From Lineus longissimus (lineage: Eukaryota; Nemertea; Pilidiophora; Heteronemertea; Lineidae): a stretch of 64,000 bases of DNA. Below, in pieces: positions 52,164 through 62,269 of this stretch. Positions within the stretch are counted from its first letter, which is position 1; each line of letters opens with the position of its first letter. The notes beneath the pieces were generated by a model. That model did not search any database, was not told the origin of the DNA, and saw only the letters and a list, made by a program, of their open reading frames with translations. Where the stretch lies: NCBI RefSeq assembly GCF_910592395.1, contig NC_088312.1:14673292-14737291 (forward strand), in the 5' to 3' direction. Both the position numbers and the translations under genes were made by a program.

Positions 52164-52845
52164 CTGAAAAAGCAACACAGCTGTTTAGTGGTTTTCACAG
52201 CACCTTACACTACAGTCAGCTATTGTACACAGGGCACTTATTCAATGTTCAATCAGTGAATTCATGCTTTTTTTCAATAAATAATTAGGATTAGAAGTGG
52301 GGTTGGAAAGCGCACAGGGGCAACCACCAATGTTACGCGCCTACACCTACCTATAGCCTGATAGGCCAATGTGCCAATGACAATGTGAATGTCACTATAC
52401 CATGTATACATATGTACAGTACACTACAACACATGCAATGCATGCAAGCACAGACTCAGTTCATACGCCCACTCGCTTAGGATGCTGGATGGCATGTTAA
52501 AATCTTAAATTATATATAATTTCTGACTAGTGACATGGGTGTATGACATTTTTCCCTAATACCCCAGTAGGCCTAGTTTTAAACTTACCAGAAGCCAGTT
52601 GACTCACGCATTTTCACGGACATAATCATTGCCATGTTTTCGACCGGGGTTTTCGATCGGAGCCTTCTCACTCAGCCAGTTACGTTGAACTTGCTCGCTC
52701 GCCGGATGAAATAGTCCCCAATGAACTCTTTCATTTTAATTAATAAGGTAGAGCTGAATGTTTTCAAAAATAGTGTGCAAATGATGAGAACCTATAAATG
52801 TAAATATATCTGCAATGATAATGATGATAACATACATTATATGGA
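52164..52845 (-). other. MULE 5' region
   Basis: About 680 bases upstream of the OTU exon, holding the presumed first intron, 5' exon and promoter. No convincing start exon was identified. Confidence 0.4.
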
Positions 52846-53159
52846 ATTTCTAAAAATAGCGCGGATTATAGCGCGGACGCGGATTATCCGCCTTTTCGCC
52901 ATGCCGGGAATTCCGGCCTGACTTTACAATCCGGTGGTCCATTTCAGCCTCGTTCCAGTCATCGCACCTACGCATCTCATTATGGGGATTGCTCCGTCTG
53001 CTGATGCCCATCCCCTACCGACCAATCGACCACCCGACCAATCGACCACCCGACCATCCGACCAATCCACCACCCGACATATCCACCACCCGACCAATCC
53101 ACCACCCGACCAATCCACCACCCGACCAATCCACCACCCGACCAATCCACCACCCGACC
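52846..53159 (-). repeat. Right terminal inverted repeat of the MULE (inner part) with minisatellite
   Basis: 52846-52917 is the complement of 46241-46318. A short spacer follows, then a minisatellite of CCACCCGACCAAT units (53020-53159, about ten copies), the counterpart of the shorter left-arm array. BEL-2 entered this array at CGACC, and the outer part of the arm continues at 61574-61772. Confidence 0.8.
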
Positions 53160-53898
53160 TGTTTTGGCGGATCTGCTATCACCACACTCGAGGACTGTAT
53201 CGAAAACAATTCTAATAAAATAAATCACTATCTCACCTTCTTGTCGTTCTCAATCACTAGAGTCTGGCCGTGTGGTCCTAATCCTGATTTTCCAGTGCTC
53301 CAGACACGTAGAGGAATACATGTAGGCTAGTTTAGTATATTTATAATCCTATAGACAACGAATCACATACCCGGATCCCTCCAGGTCTTCAAAACAACGA
53401 TATATCCAATTAGTGGAAGAACAGACGACGAAATATATATATATACCACACGCGCGCGCACGAAATCACGTAACCCCGGGGTTTTCCAATAAATCAATAA
53501 AAGTTATCCACGATTGTCAAATTAGTGCGGCGGAACAATGACACAAATGATGACGAGCGAAACTCCTTGAGAATCAGGTAAATCAACTTGCGCTGCACGA
53601 GGTTTCGGCAGTCATCAAGAACGCGGTAATTTTCGGAGAAAAAAGGCTGATTGCCTACAAAGTAGTTTAATCCAGTGAAAGTCTGAGCGAAACATGATAC
53701 AGCACTTCACCTCCGTGTTCTTAAGATGTTTATTAATCTGAATATCTATCCATGATAACGATCACTTTTTCCGATGTGCGAAGAAATACTAGGTTTTGAG
53801 CGAGCGAAAGCTAAATTCCAAGTTCTCAGATCACGATGTTGTTTTTTTTTTCTCAATCGATCGCTTCCGCCCGGGCCGGGACTCGCTCTGCGCCAACA
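53160..53898 (-). repeat. BEL-2 3' LTR
   Basis: 739 bp, TGTTTTGGCGGATCTGC to GCGCCAACA (plus strand). It matches 60823-61573 except for a 12-bp deletion near its right end and a few substitutions. The integrase stop codon lies inside it. Confidence 0.93.
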
Positions 53899-55541
53899 TC
53901 CTCCCCTCCGTGGTAAAAGGAACCATTTACCACTACCTTGCATAGTTTGGATATGGGTCGAATGAGGATCTTGTCACAAGAGAGCACCTTCACGCTGCGG
54001 ACATGTCCATCGCTACATGGAAGAGTCTCCATGATCTTTCCCAGCGGCCATCGTCCTCGTGGGTTGGTTGGATCTGCCAGCAGCACGACATCATCCACCT
54101 GCAAATCTTCCCGTTCATCAAGCCACTTCCCTCGATTCTGAAGAAGGGAGAGAAACTCCTTGTTCCACCTTCGCCAGACTTTCGAAACTAAATCTTGCAC
54201 ATAACGCCACCGATGTCTCGGATTAAAAGCGAGTCCCTCCAAGACTCTCGGTGCCAACTGCCCACCGGACTGCCCAATCAGGAAGTTGTTTGGGGTTAAT
54301 ACGGTCTCATCCTTGGGATCATTACTACTATACGTTAAAGGGCGGGAATTCAGCAACCCCTCCACTTCGGTAACTGCCGTCTGTAATTCCTCGTCGTTGA
54401 CGCGTGCTTCCCAAAGGATGGCCCTCAATGCTCTTTTCGCAGACTTGATGAGAGCTTCAAATAGTCCTCCGTGATGAGAACCCCAGGGTGGGTCAAAGCG
54501 CCAAGTGATGCCTTTGTTGGCAGCATCGTTGACGATTTCCTCGTGATCCAAATTCATTATCAATTCGGAAAGCTCTCTTTCAGCACCGTGGAAGTTGGTC
54601 CCATTATCTGAAATGACGATCTCTGGTTTGCCCCTTCTGGCCACCATTCTAGAAAAGGCATTTAGGAAACTGTGAGTATCTAGAGAGTAGGCTATTTCTA
54701 GATGAACGGCTCGCGACGTCGTACACGTGAACAGGCAGAGCCACCTCTTTGCTGAGGTATTCCTTGTTATTTTCACAGTGAAAGGTCCTCCATAATCAAC
54801 GCCTGATCTCGCAAAGGCTCTGATCGGTATCGTAACTCGATGTGAAGGCAAGGGGGCCATGATCTGGCCTACAGCTTTCTTCTTCTGTTTAGTGCATATC
54901 ACACAGGCGATATCCACTCTTTTGGCTTCTTCGCGACCAAACACCAGCCAAAACCTTTGTCTCAATTCGCCTAACACTGCGTTTACGCCCTTAGCGTGTT
55001 TTCCTATGTCCGCGTGTACTCGGCGGACGATCAGCGTAGTGATGTGGTTTCTAGGCGGTAGAATGATCGGGTGTCGAATGGCGTATGGTAGATCGGACTC
55101 CTGCAATCTTCCGCCAACTCTCAGAATCCCGCTGTCATCTAGGAACGGGTCCAGCGACTTAAGCTGCCTAGAGCTGACCTGTTGCTTCTCCTGGAGTCTA
55201 GCTATGACTTCTCCATATCTATCCTGTTGAATCCATTTTACCCAGTACAATTCAGCTTCTTCGATTTCCGTGGCTGTTAAACTGGACGAAGAACATCTTT
55301 GCTCTTGTGGGATTCTAAGCAATTTTACGAACCGCAGCACCCACGAAGTCACTCTAACTAATCGGATCCATTTGGAGTAACGGGTGCTGTCGATGATGGG
55401 CTCGCTTACAACCGTTGTGAGCGTTCGGGCTTTGGAGACTTCTTGTGAGGCCATTTCCGACAACTCCTCTTTTGGTTGGCCTTTTCGCGCAGGCCAATGT
55501 TCTTCTCCTTGGTGAAGAAAATCACAGTTTCTCACCGACAA
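53853..55541 (-). CDS. BEL-2 integrase
   Basis: 562 residues. The N-terminal ~150 residues are the RNase H-integrase linker, then a zinc finger with HADIGKHAKGVNAVL...CVICTKQ. The DDE core has SGVDYGGPFTVK (Asp), VISDNGTNFHGA (Asp) and HHGGLFEALIKSAKR (Glu), all intact. The C-terminal DUF5641-type region has WRYVQDLVSKVWRRW, DVVLLADPTNPRGRWPLGK and RSVKVL. The frame overlaps the gag-pol frame by 20 bases (55522-55541). Relatives carry RNase H-integrase in one frame, so this is most likely a single frameshift rather than programmed shifting. The stop at 53853 falls in the LTR. Confidence 0.93.
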   Translation of the reverse strand: MSVRNCDFLHQGEEHWPARKGQPKEELSEMASQEVSKARTLTTVVSEPIIDSTRYSKWIRLVRVTSWVLRFVKLLRIPQEQRCSSSSLTATEIEEAELYWVKWIQQDRYGEVIARLQEKQQVSSRQLKSLDPFLDDSGILRVGGRLQESDLPYAIRHPIILPPRNHITTLIVRRVHADIGKHAKGVNAVLGELRQRFWLVFGREEAKRVDIACVICTKQKKKAVGQIMAPLPSHRVTIPIRAFARSGVDYGGPFTVKITRNTSAKRWLCLFTCTTSRAVHLEIAYSLDTHSFLNAFSRMVARRGKPEIVISDNGTNFHGAERELSELIMNLDHEEIVNDAANKGITWRFDPPWGSHHGGLFEALIKSAKRALRAILWEARVNDEELQTAVTEVEGLLNSRPLTYSSNDPKDETVLTPNNFLIGQSGGQLAPRVLEGLAFNPRHRWRYVQDLVSKVWRRWNKEFLSLLQNRGKWLDEREDLQVDDVVLLADPTNPRGRWPLGKIMETLPCSDGHVRSVKVLSCDKILIRPISKLCKVVVNGSFYHGGEDVGAERVPARAEAID

Positions 55542-58500
55542 GGTCAGCTAATGCTGCTCCTCTAGTGGTCATATCTGCGGGATTCAAAATTCCCGGTACA
55601 TGTCGCCATTGTGATGGATTGGTCTTGTCTTGCATTTCAGCAATGCGATGATATACAAAAGGCTTGTAACGTCGAGATTCTCCGTGTAACCAGTGGATCA
55701 CGTCTGTGCTGTCTGTCCAAAAACAGAGTGTTGTAATCCCCAGAAGTTCTCTTACTCGAATTGCTAATCTCAATCCGAGTAACGCAGCCATCAGCTCCAG
55801 ACGCGGTATGCTTACAGCTTTCAATGGAGTGACTCTCGCTTTGGCCATGATGATTTGAACTGAAATAGATCCGTCGGTGTATCTACTGCGCACGTAGATA
55901 ACGGCTCCATACGCTTGGCTGGAAGCATCTGAGAAAGTATGGATTGCAGTTTCTTCAGAAGAGTCCTGTTTGTAACATCGAGGGACCGCAAACTGGGCTA
56001 CCTCGGGTAATTCGTCTACCCAGACTCTGACCTGCTTCTCCATGTGACTAGGGAACGGCTCATCCCATCCAAGTCCCTCTATCCATGCTAGTTGCAGAAT
56101 CATCTTGGCCCTAATGACGAAGGGCGCTAATAACTGTAACGGATCGAATAACCTTGCTATCAGGCTAAGGACCGTCCTCTTGCTCGTGATCTCCAGGGTG
56201 ACATCTGTGTAGGAGAATCCTATGATGTCCCTTTCAGCATCCCATCTTACTCCGAGGGTCTTGATTGATGGCAGTTCTGACTCGTCCAAATCGATGATGC
56301 CTGGTGCTCGATCTTCTTCAGGAACGTCAAGTAATAACTCTACACTATTACTGCACCATTTTCGTATGTCAAAACCAGCCAATTTCAACATCTCAGCTAG
56401 CTGTCTTCGAAGATCTTTCCCCATCTTGATGGTGTCCAAGGAATCGATAGCATCGTCCATGTAAACTCGGTTGCGACAAGTCTGAGCTGCGAGGGGATAT
56501 TCATTCTCGTTGTTCTCCGCGTGACTTCTCACGACATACTGAGCAAGAAAAGGAGAGGCACGGTCGCCAAAAGGATGTCTGACTGCTTCGTACACTTCTA
56601 TGGGAGATGATGTATCTAATCCCCTCCACAGGATGCGATGGAATCTGCGATCTTCAGGGGCGAGTATTATCTGGCTAAACATTTCTCGGATGTCGCCTAC
56701 TAAAGCTACAGCTCCCCTCCGGAACGTCACAAGTATATCAAGTACATCTAGCTGGAGCTTTGGCCCGGACCACATCTCATCATTCAAACTCTTTCCATCG
56801 TAGACTGCGGCCCCATCATAGACTACCCTAACCTTGGTTGTGGCTCGATCCTCACGTACAACCCCAAAATGAGGCAAATACCAACCAGGCTGTTCTAACT
56901 CCTCAGCTGGTACTTTTCTGATGTAGCCCTTTTCTATGTTGGCTTCTAAGACCTCTTTGTACCTATCAGCTACTTCTGGTTTCTTTTTGAGATGGTTTTC
57001 TAGACTTTTCAGTCGTCTTTCTGCTACCGCTCTGTTATCCGGTAGACTTGGTCTATTTTCCTTCCAGGGAATCCCAATCTGGTATCGTCCCTCCCGATAC
57101 TCAAGGGAAGCTGAGGCTTTGTCGAGTGCAGACTGTTCCTCCTTGGTGAAAAGCTCTTTGGTTTCATGATGGACTACGTCCATATTCCAGAGTCTTTTTA
57201 ATCCTGTATCCAGATCGATGTCTCTATCAACAGTATAACCTGCTTGAGTAAAGTGGACATTGCTCGTGTTACTTGGTGAGTGTAACATCCCTACGCACGT
57301 CCATCCAAGGGGAGTTTTTCGAGCTACTGGCTCCCCTGGTTTTCCTATCCTTTCCTCAAGTGACATGGTGAGTTCGGGGTGGTCGGACCCGATTAATAGA
57401 TCAACCTTTTTGTGGTCTACTTTAGGAAATTCAATCCCCTTCAAATGCTCCCAATTGTTTCTAAGTGATTGCCAATCTGGGGAACACAAACCTTCACACA
57501 TACTAGTTGGCGTCCTGGCGCCTATTTTCCTTCGGGTTTCCCCATCTAGGCTTTCTATTGTCAGACTGACTAATCCACTTGGTACCTTGGTGCCTTTGTC
57601 CACCAGTGTAGAAAGGGTTAAGTCATTTTTTTCGATGAGCAATCCGAGTGCTTCAGCTATTTCTGTTCGTATGTACGAAGAGTCAGATCCATCATCCATA
57701 AAAGCATTCACTCTTCTTTTTTTTCCATCGGCTCCAATGAGTGTTACTGGGGTTACTCTCAAAGCCACTCTAGTTGGCGTAACTTTGCCTTCCTCACTGA
57801 TGCCGAAATGTCCTTGTGCTTCAACTTTGGGTTCCTCAACTTGGGACTGAGTTGTAGGGTGAAGACTTCTGTGATGTGTCTTCGGGCATCCATCGATGTT
57901 GCATTTTATGGTTGATTCACAGGATCTGCCGCGGTGACCTACTTTCAAACACCGAAAGCAGATATCATTCTCCTTTGCTAGTTTCCACCTTTCTGAAACT
58001 GAAGTCTTATACCACTTCGGGCACTTGGTAACTAGGTGTTGGTCACTGCAAAGAGGGCAATTTGACTTCGATGTAGATGTGGTTGATGACGGTCGTTGAA
58101 CCGAAGCTATTTGAGTTCCCTTGGCTCCTTTTTCCAATGGTTTACTCACTTTTTTCGATGTTTCACTTGAATGCGCCTGGCTCTTGTGTGTACTTCTATT
58201 GTCACTTCTGCTCTTTCTTGAAGATGATGTCGATGTTCCCCCTTGGTACTGCTTCTTCACAGGCTCTTTTAGTTCAGCCATCTCCAATCTAATTGAGACC
58301 TGGCGATTGAGCCACTTTGTGAACGATGTCAACCCATCAACGCTTGATAGAGGTAGTGTATCCTGGTATTGAATAAGCAGACGGTCGGGTATCTTCTGGA
58401 GTGCTATTGTGTACAAGGCTGAGGCACCATTAAGTTCTCGTTCTTGACCGGCATCTTTCAATTTAGCAACGATGTCGAAAAGCTTATTGGCAAAATCTGC

Positions 58501-59793
58501 AAGTCCTTTTAAATTCTCCTCTTTGAGGGGAATGATCGCCATGATTGCCTCGATGTGTTGCTGTATCAGGCGTTTTTCCCCACCATATCGAGTTTCCAAC
58601 TTTTCAATTGCCATTTGGTATTGCACTTCGGTATATCCTAAGCGTTGGACTAGTTCAAGAGGTGTCCCTGTCAAACAGCTCTTGAGCATGATCATCTTGA
58701 ATCTCACGGGTACTTCTGTTTTATGAACAAAGACATCAAATTGTTCCCACCAATCATGGTACTGCCCTTTCTCCCCTCCGAAATGGGGCAGTTTTGGTTT
58801 TGCCATTCCTTGGAAAAACCTCCTTAGTTCTGCTGAGTCTTTTTCCTCCGATGATCGATGACTAGTGTAAGGGGCTGATTTTGACATGGTATCTTTCATG
58901 TCAGGTGGTACCTGGTTCATTGATGATTCCTTTTTTACGGTTTGTTTCGGGATAGAAGATAGCGGCGGCTCCTCTATTTTGACCTTCTTTATCTCTGTAG
59001 ATGTTCTAAGTGGTAATGGCTCAGTATGGGCATGATGGGGTGTCTCCAGTGGTTCCGACCTGATTCCTCCTGGAGGTATCTCCGTTAGATGCCACAATTC
59101 CATCTCTACTTCAGCTCTTTCAGCTTCATCCCGCTGTTTTTGCAGAAGTAATTGTCTCTCGGCCTCTCGAAGATGCCTTTCCTCTTCGAGTCGCTGTTTT
59201 TCCTGACATACCCGTAGTGCGGCCACCTTGAATTTTATCTCCGCCTCTTTTGCTTTTATGGAACCTTCATCGGATATCTCATCTTCATCCTCATTCCCTA
59301 AGTCCTCAAGAATCTCTCGCGGATCTATTGGCGAGTGAACTAATTTTGGTTTGTTACTACGTGATCGGCTACTGGTCGACGCACTGGAGGCCTCATCCTC
59401 CCTGGTTTCGAGATTTTCGGCTATTTCATCCTGATGTTCTGCTATTTTTCTCCTCGCTTTGTTCAAGATGGTTACTGACTCTTTCACGTCATCAGGGTCT
59501 TCTTTCAGGAGTTCTTCTGTCACCTCCTTTAGTTCCGAATAGGATTGATCCATCCTTTTTCCTAGTCTTTTTAGAGTTGATTTACTACCCCTTTCCGTTA
59601 TGGTATCATAAACTTTTTTACAGTAGATATCAACGTCCTCAGCGATGAAATCCCTTTGGATTCTAAGGCGGTCCACTACTGATGAGTCACTAGAGTGTGA
59701 CTCCGGCGCGTACTTCTGGTACGTCTTGAGAACATAGTCTTTGAGGTAGGAGGGTAATTTTGTTTGACGACTCGACCGTCTAGGTGTTGCCAT
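55522..59793 (-). CDS. BEL-2 gag-protease-RT-RNase H polyprotein
   Basis: 1423 residues without a stop. Order: an N-terminal helical region; coiled coil ~190-245 (Glu/Arg-rich, QEKQRLEEERHLREAERQ); linker; DUF1759 capsid-like domain (FGGEKGQYHDWWEQFDVFVH, LKSCLTGTPLELVQ, ETRYGGEKRLIQQHI); zinc knuckles CPLCSDQHLVTKC and CFRCLKVGHRGRSC; protease AFMDDGSDSSYI (Asp-Gly-Ser box); RT with VVYDGAAVYDGKSLND, GAVALVGDIREMFSQ and the catalytic YMDDAIDSLDT; RNase H with HTFSDASSQAYGAV, CFWTDSTDVIHWL, NPADMTTRG. All active-site residues are visible. The ATG at 59793 starts a normal gag. The frame runs to a stop just after RNase H, where integrase continues in another frame. Confidence 0.95.
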   Translation of the reverse strand: MATPRRSSRQTKLPSYLKDYVLKTYQKYAPESHSSDSSVVDRLRIQRDFIAEDVDIYCKKVYDTITERGSKSTLKRLGKRMDQSYSELKEVTEELLKEDPDDVKESVTILNKARRKIAEHQDEIAENLETREDEASSASTSSRSRSNKPKLVHSPIDPREILEDLGNEDEDEISDEGSIKAKEAEIKFKVAALRVCQEKQRLEEERHLREAERQLLLQKQRDEAERAEVEMELWHLTEIPPGGIRSEPLETPHHAHTEPLPLRTSTEIKKVKIEEPPLSSIPKQTVKKESSMNQVPPDMKDTMSKSAPYTSHRSSEEKDSAELRRFFQGMAKPKLPHFGGEKGQYHDWWEQFDVFVHKTEVPVRFKMIMLKSCLTGTPLELVQRLGYTEVQYQMAIEKLETRYGGEKRLIQQHIEAIMAIIPLKEENLKGLADFANKLFDIVAKLKDAGQERELNGASALYTIALQKIPDRLLIQYQDTLPLSSVDGLTSFTKWLNRQVSIRLEMAELKEPVKKQYQGGTSTSSSRKSRSDNRSTHKSQAHSSETSKKVSKPLEKGAKGTQIASVQRPSSTTSTSKSNCPLCSDQHLVTKCPKWYKTSVSERWKLAKENDICFRCLKVGHRGRSCESTIKCNIDGCPKTHHRSLHPTTQSQVEEPKVEAQGHFGISEEGKVTPTRVALRVTPVTLIGADGKKRRVNAFMDDGSDSSYIRTEIAEALGLLIEKNDLTLSTLVDKGTKVPSGLVSLTIESLDGETRRKIGARTPTSMCEGLCSPDWQSLRNNWEHLKGIEFPKVDHKKVDLLIGSDHPELTMSLEERIGKPGEPVARKTPLGWTCVGMLHSPSNTSNVHFTQAGYTVDRDIDLDTGLKRLWNMDVVHHETKELFTKEEQSALDKASASLEYREGRYQIGIPWKENRPSLPDNRAVAERRLKSLENHLKKKPEVADRYKEVLEANIEKGYIRKVPAEELEQPGWYLPHFGVVREDRATTKVRVVYDGAAVYDGKSLNDEMWSGPKLQLDVLDILVTFRRGAVALVGDIREMFSQIILAPEDRRFHRILWRGLDTSSPIEVYEAVRHPFGDRASPFLAQYVVRSHAENNENEYPLAAQTCRNRVYMDDAIDSLDTIKMGKDLRRQLAEMLKLAGFDIRKWCSNSVELLLDVPEEDRAPGIIDLDESELPSIKTLGVRWDAERDIIGFSYTDVTLEITSKRTVLSLIARLFDPLQLLAPFVIRAKMILQLAWIEGLGWDEPFPSHMEKQVRVWVDELPEVAQFAVPRCYKQDSSEETAIHTFSDASSQAYGAVIYVRSRYTDGSISVQIIMAKARVTPLKAVSIPRLELMAALLGLRLAIRVRELLGITTLCFWTDSTDVIHWLHGESRRYKPFVYHRIAEMQDKTNPSQWRHVPGILNPADMTTRGAALADLVGEKL

Positions 59794-60159
59794 CTTGTAG
59801 TCTTGATTCCTAAATATAGTACCTGAACTATTACCTGATCAGTTCACCAGCTTTTGCTTCTCGTCATCCACTTTTGTAACCAACATGTAAGTTCAACTTG
59901 GGCTAGTCACAATCCAGCCACAAGTTTTTTCTATTCCTATCCTTTAAATTTAACCTGGACCAGTAGCAATCCAGCCACAGGCTAAGTTTTCTATTGACGG
60001 AATCAATGACACTCGGGCTAACAATCCAGCCACGAGCTACCAGTAGGCTGTGGGTGACCTAATTGCGATGCTGATGATTTCTGATCTTGACGGCAGGTTC
60101 AATTTCTGGATCCATTTCTGAAGATGACAACTTTGTCTATAAACATTGGCAGACGATAT
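59794..60159 (-). other. Spacer between SGNH ORF and gag of BEL-2
   Basis: 366 bases without a frame. It contains three spaced copies of a CAATCCAGCCAC word (near 59911, 59966, 60024), so a short degenerate repeat lies just upstream of the gag ATG and might affect its expression. Confidence 0.5.
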
Positions 60160-60771
60160 TTACCAATACAAGTCATTCGTTCTATTGAGCGCGATTACGA
60201 TGGCCTTCCTGATAGAAAAATGATATATTTCTAGTCCTCTCGGAGAAGTAACATGGATATGATCTTGGGATATCCTGTGGTTCAAATTGACTAATATTGA
60301 GCGTTCATGTAAATATGCGTATACACGTATATTTCTCCTTGCCTCGCGTTGAATGAGTTGGTTATATCTTAACCTGTTTCTATCAAATTCCGCCCTAGGA
60401 CAATCTCTTGTGCGTCTGCGATTTACGATCTGACATAATACGATGACACGAACCGATGTAGCTATCAGTATTTCACTGCAGAATCGTGTGACTGTGTCGG
60501 CAAGGACATCTGGTGATACTCTGTTGGCTAGATCATTGCTTCCTAATTCCAATACTAATATGTGAGGCTGGAGTCTTTCAACATGCTCTCTAATGAAGTT
60601 GAGTCCAGTATGATCAGCTCCTAAGCCACTTTGACCACATACAAAAACTGAATGCTCATTCAGTCCAAAGTTCTGAGCGTAGTCGGCCGAAATTCAAAAC
60701 TGACGATGTTGCTGATTAAGATATGTTCGATGACGCCTGACAAATGAATGTCCACAAACAAGAATCCTCAT
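60160..60771 (-). pseudogene. SGNH hydrolase-like ORF in the BEL-2 5' leader
   Basis: 204 codons from ATG 60771, only ~50 bases inside the 5' LTR. SGNH blocks are in order: MRILVCGHSFVRR (block I, Ser nucleophile; Gly-His-Ser for the usual Gly-Asp-Ser), CGQSGLG (block II Gly), LVLELGSNDLANR (block III Gly-x-Asn-Asp) and DHIHVTSPRGLEIY (block V Asp-x-x-His). The family are serine esterases/lipases. One in-frame TGA (60694-60696) after residue 25 interrupts it; otherwise the frame is open. It precedes gag as a separate ORF, an unusual slot for an LTR element. No signal peptide or membrane span. Confidence 0.8.
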
Positions 60772-60822
60772 ACTATCCGATATCCTATATTCCTTTTTTA
60801 TAATCCGGTCGGAGAGACCATG

Positions 60823-61573
60823 TGTTTTGGCGGATCTGCTATCGCCACACTCGAGGACTGTATCGAAAACAATTCTAATAAAATAAATCACTATCTCACC
60901 TTCTTGTCGTTCTCAATCACTAGAGTCTGGCCGTGTGGTCCTAATCCTGATTTTCCAGTGCTCCAGACACGTAGAGGAATACATGTAGGCTAGTTTAGTA
61001 TATTTATAATCCTATAGACAACGAATCACATACCCGGATCCCTCCAGGTCTTCAAAACAACGATATATCCAATTAGTGGAAGAACAGACGACGAAATATA
61101 TATATATACCACACGCGCGCGCACGAAATCACGTAACCCCGGGGTTTTCCAATAAATCAATAAAAGTTATCCACGATTGTCAAATTAGTGCGGCGGAACA
61201 ATGACACAAATGATGACGAGCGAAACTCCTTGAGAATCAGGTAAATCAACTTGCGCTGCACGAGGTTTCGGCAGTCATCAAGAACGCGGTAATTTTCGGA
61301 GAAAAAAGGCTGATTGCCTACAAAGTAGTTTAATCCAGTGAAAGTCTGAGCGAAACATGATACAGCACTTCACCTCCGTGTTCTTAAGATGTTTATTAAT
61401 CTGAATATCTATCCATGATAACGATCACTTTTTCCGATGTGCGAAGAAATACTAGGTTTTGAGCGAGCGAAAGCTAAATTCCAAGTTCTCAGATCACGAT
61501 GTTGTTTTTGTTTTCTCAATCGATCGCTTCCGCCCGGGCCGGGACTCGCTCTGTCTTCGGCTCCGCGCCAACA
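60823..61573 (-). repeat. BEL-2 5' LTR
   Basis: 751 bp, matching 53160-53898 and including the 12-bp block (TCTTCGGCTCCG) absent from the other copy. It is followed by the CGACC duplication and the resumed minisatellite. Confidence 0.93.
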
Positions 61574-61778
61574 CGACCAATCGACCATCCGACCAATCGA
61601 TCAATCCACCTCGATCATCCCTACCAATCGACCACCCCTCATCCCCTATTATAATACCTCCATGCCCCTACGGCTCTGCTATTCAGTGCAATTGATTCCG
61701 GGACTACTTTTTATATTTTCATTTTTATTTTTTACTGCGCTACTTTTGACGGGGGATTCTACACTCCTTCCCAAGCAC

Positions 61779-62269
61779 GATGTGGAAAAGTATTGACAAC
61801 ATCTATTATATAGGAGGATCACCTCTTCATCCGACGAATCCATGGTCACAAATGAACGAGTCGACCGGAATACTCGCAGTTACATAGTATGAATTGAAGC
61901 GCAACAAAAACGCGTCCACAATACGCTAGCCGGATCCGTCACTTCCTGGACGGAAGCGCGCGCATTGCGTTTTGAGTCGGACGATTGGTCCGCTGAACTC
62001 GGCGGAGTGCGGTTCATTCCCTGTCCGCTGCACCTGAACTCGGCGGTTCATTCCCTGTCTCCTGGTTGGTTGGGTTCTGCGTATAAAACTGCCCCTCCCT
62101 TAGCAGCGGGAGTTCCATCTTAAGTTCGCTCTTGGATAATTAAAAGAGTACGTATAACATCTAAATCTCGTGTGGATGTTCTTCCCTGTTTGATCCCGGA
62201 GTTAGTCCCCAAGACTGAAACCCCCAGGAGATCAGTAATGGAGCCCCCCCCCCGATAACAATGGGATCG
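61779..62269. other. Non-coding stretch with a TATA-box candidate
   Basis: About 490 bases. A TATAAA at 62084 sits 65 bases before an ATTAAA-like signal (62139), and GAACTCGGCGG words repeat at 61997 and 62036. This could be a solo LTR or a promoter. No second copy is in the window, so it is left open. Confidence 0.3.

Larger units (their letters stand above)
53160..61573 (-). mobile_element. BEL-2, near-intact BEL/Pao element with extra SGNH ORF
   Basis: A minus-strand LTR element: 5' LTR 60823-61573 (751 bp), 3' LTR 53160-53898 (739 bp), TG...CA ends, perfect CGACC duplication (53155-53159; 61574-61578). On the minus strand: LTR, PBS-like TGGTCTCTCCGACCGGAT (60820-60803), SGNH hydrolase ORF (60771-60160), gag-pol (59793-55522), integrase (55541-53853), polypurine tract GGAGGGGAGGA (53909-53899), LTR. 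The LTRs differ by a 12-bp indel and a handful of bases, so insertion was recent. Only an in-frame TGA in the SGNH ORF and a frame break at 55.5 kb spoil it. Confidence 0.94.
46002..61772 (-). mobile_element. Mutator-like DNA transposon (OTU-MULE-SWIM) with BEL-2 inside
   Basis: Long inverted repeats bound this element. 46002-46318 pairs with 52846-53159 plus 61574-61772 (the right arm is cut by BEL-2). The ends read GGGCAGAAGTGTAGAATCCC (left) and, complemented, GGGAAGGAGTGTAGAATCCC (right). AAGCAC directly flanks both ends (45996-46001; 61773-61778). The minus-strand gene order is OTU exon, transposase exon(s), SWIM finger. Without BEL-2 and H5 the element is ~5.7 kb. Long TIRs, a FAR1/MULE-style transposase C-half and a SWIM finger support the Mutator superfamily; a 6-bp duplication is shorter than the usual 8-9. 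Confidence 0.75.

Noticed and set aside
53010-53159. Regular CCACCCGACCAAT array looking like a repeat-spacer (CRISPR-like) array
   Set aside because: Units are directly adjacent with no unique spacers, there are no cas genes, and the setting is eukaryotic. It is a minisatellite inside a transposon terminal repeat.
53853-59793. Programmed frameshift between BEL-2 gag-pol and integrase
   Set aside because: RNase H and integrase are normally in one frame in BEL/Pao, and no slippery heptamer with a structure was seen in the 20-base overlap. A single mutation is more likely.
61437-61796. 119-codon frame starting MCEEILGF, also at 53774
   Set aside because: It lies in the BEL-2 LTR and runs into flanking minisatellite DNA, an LTR shadow frame.
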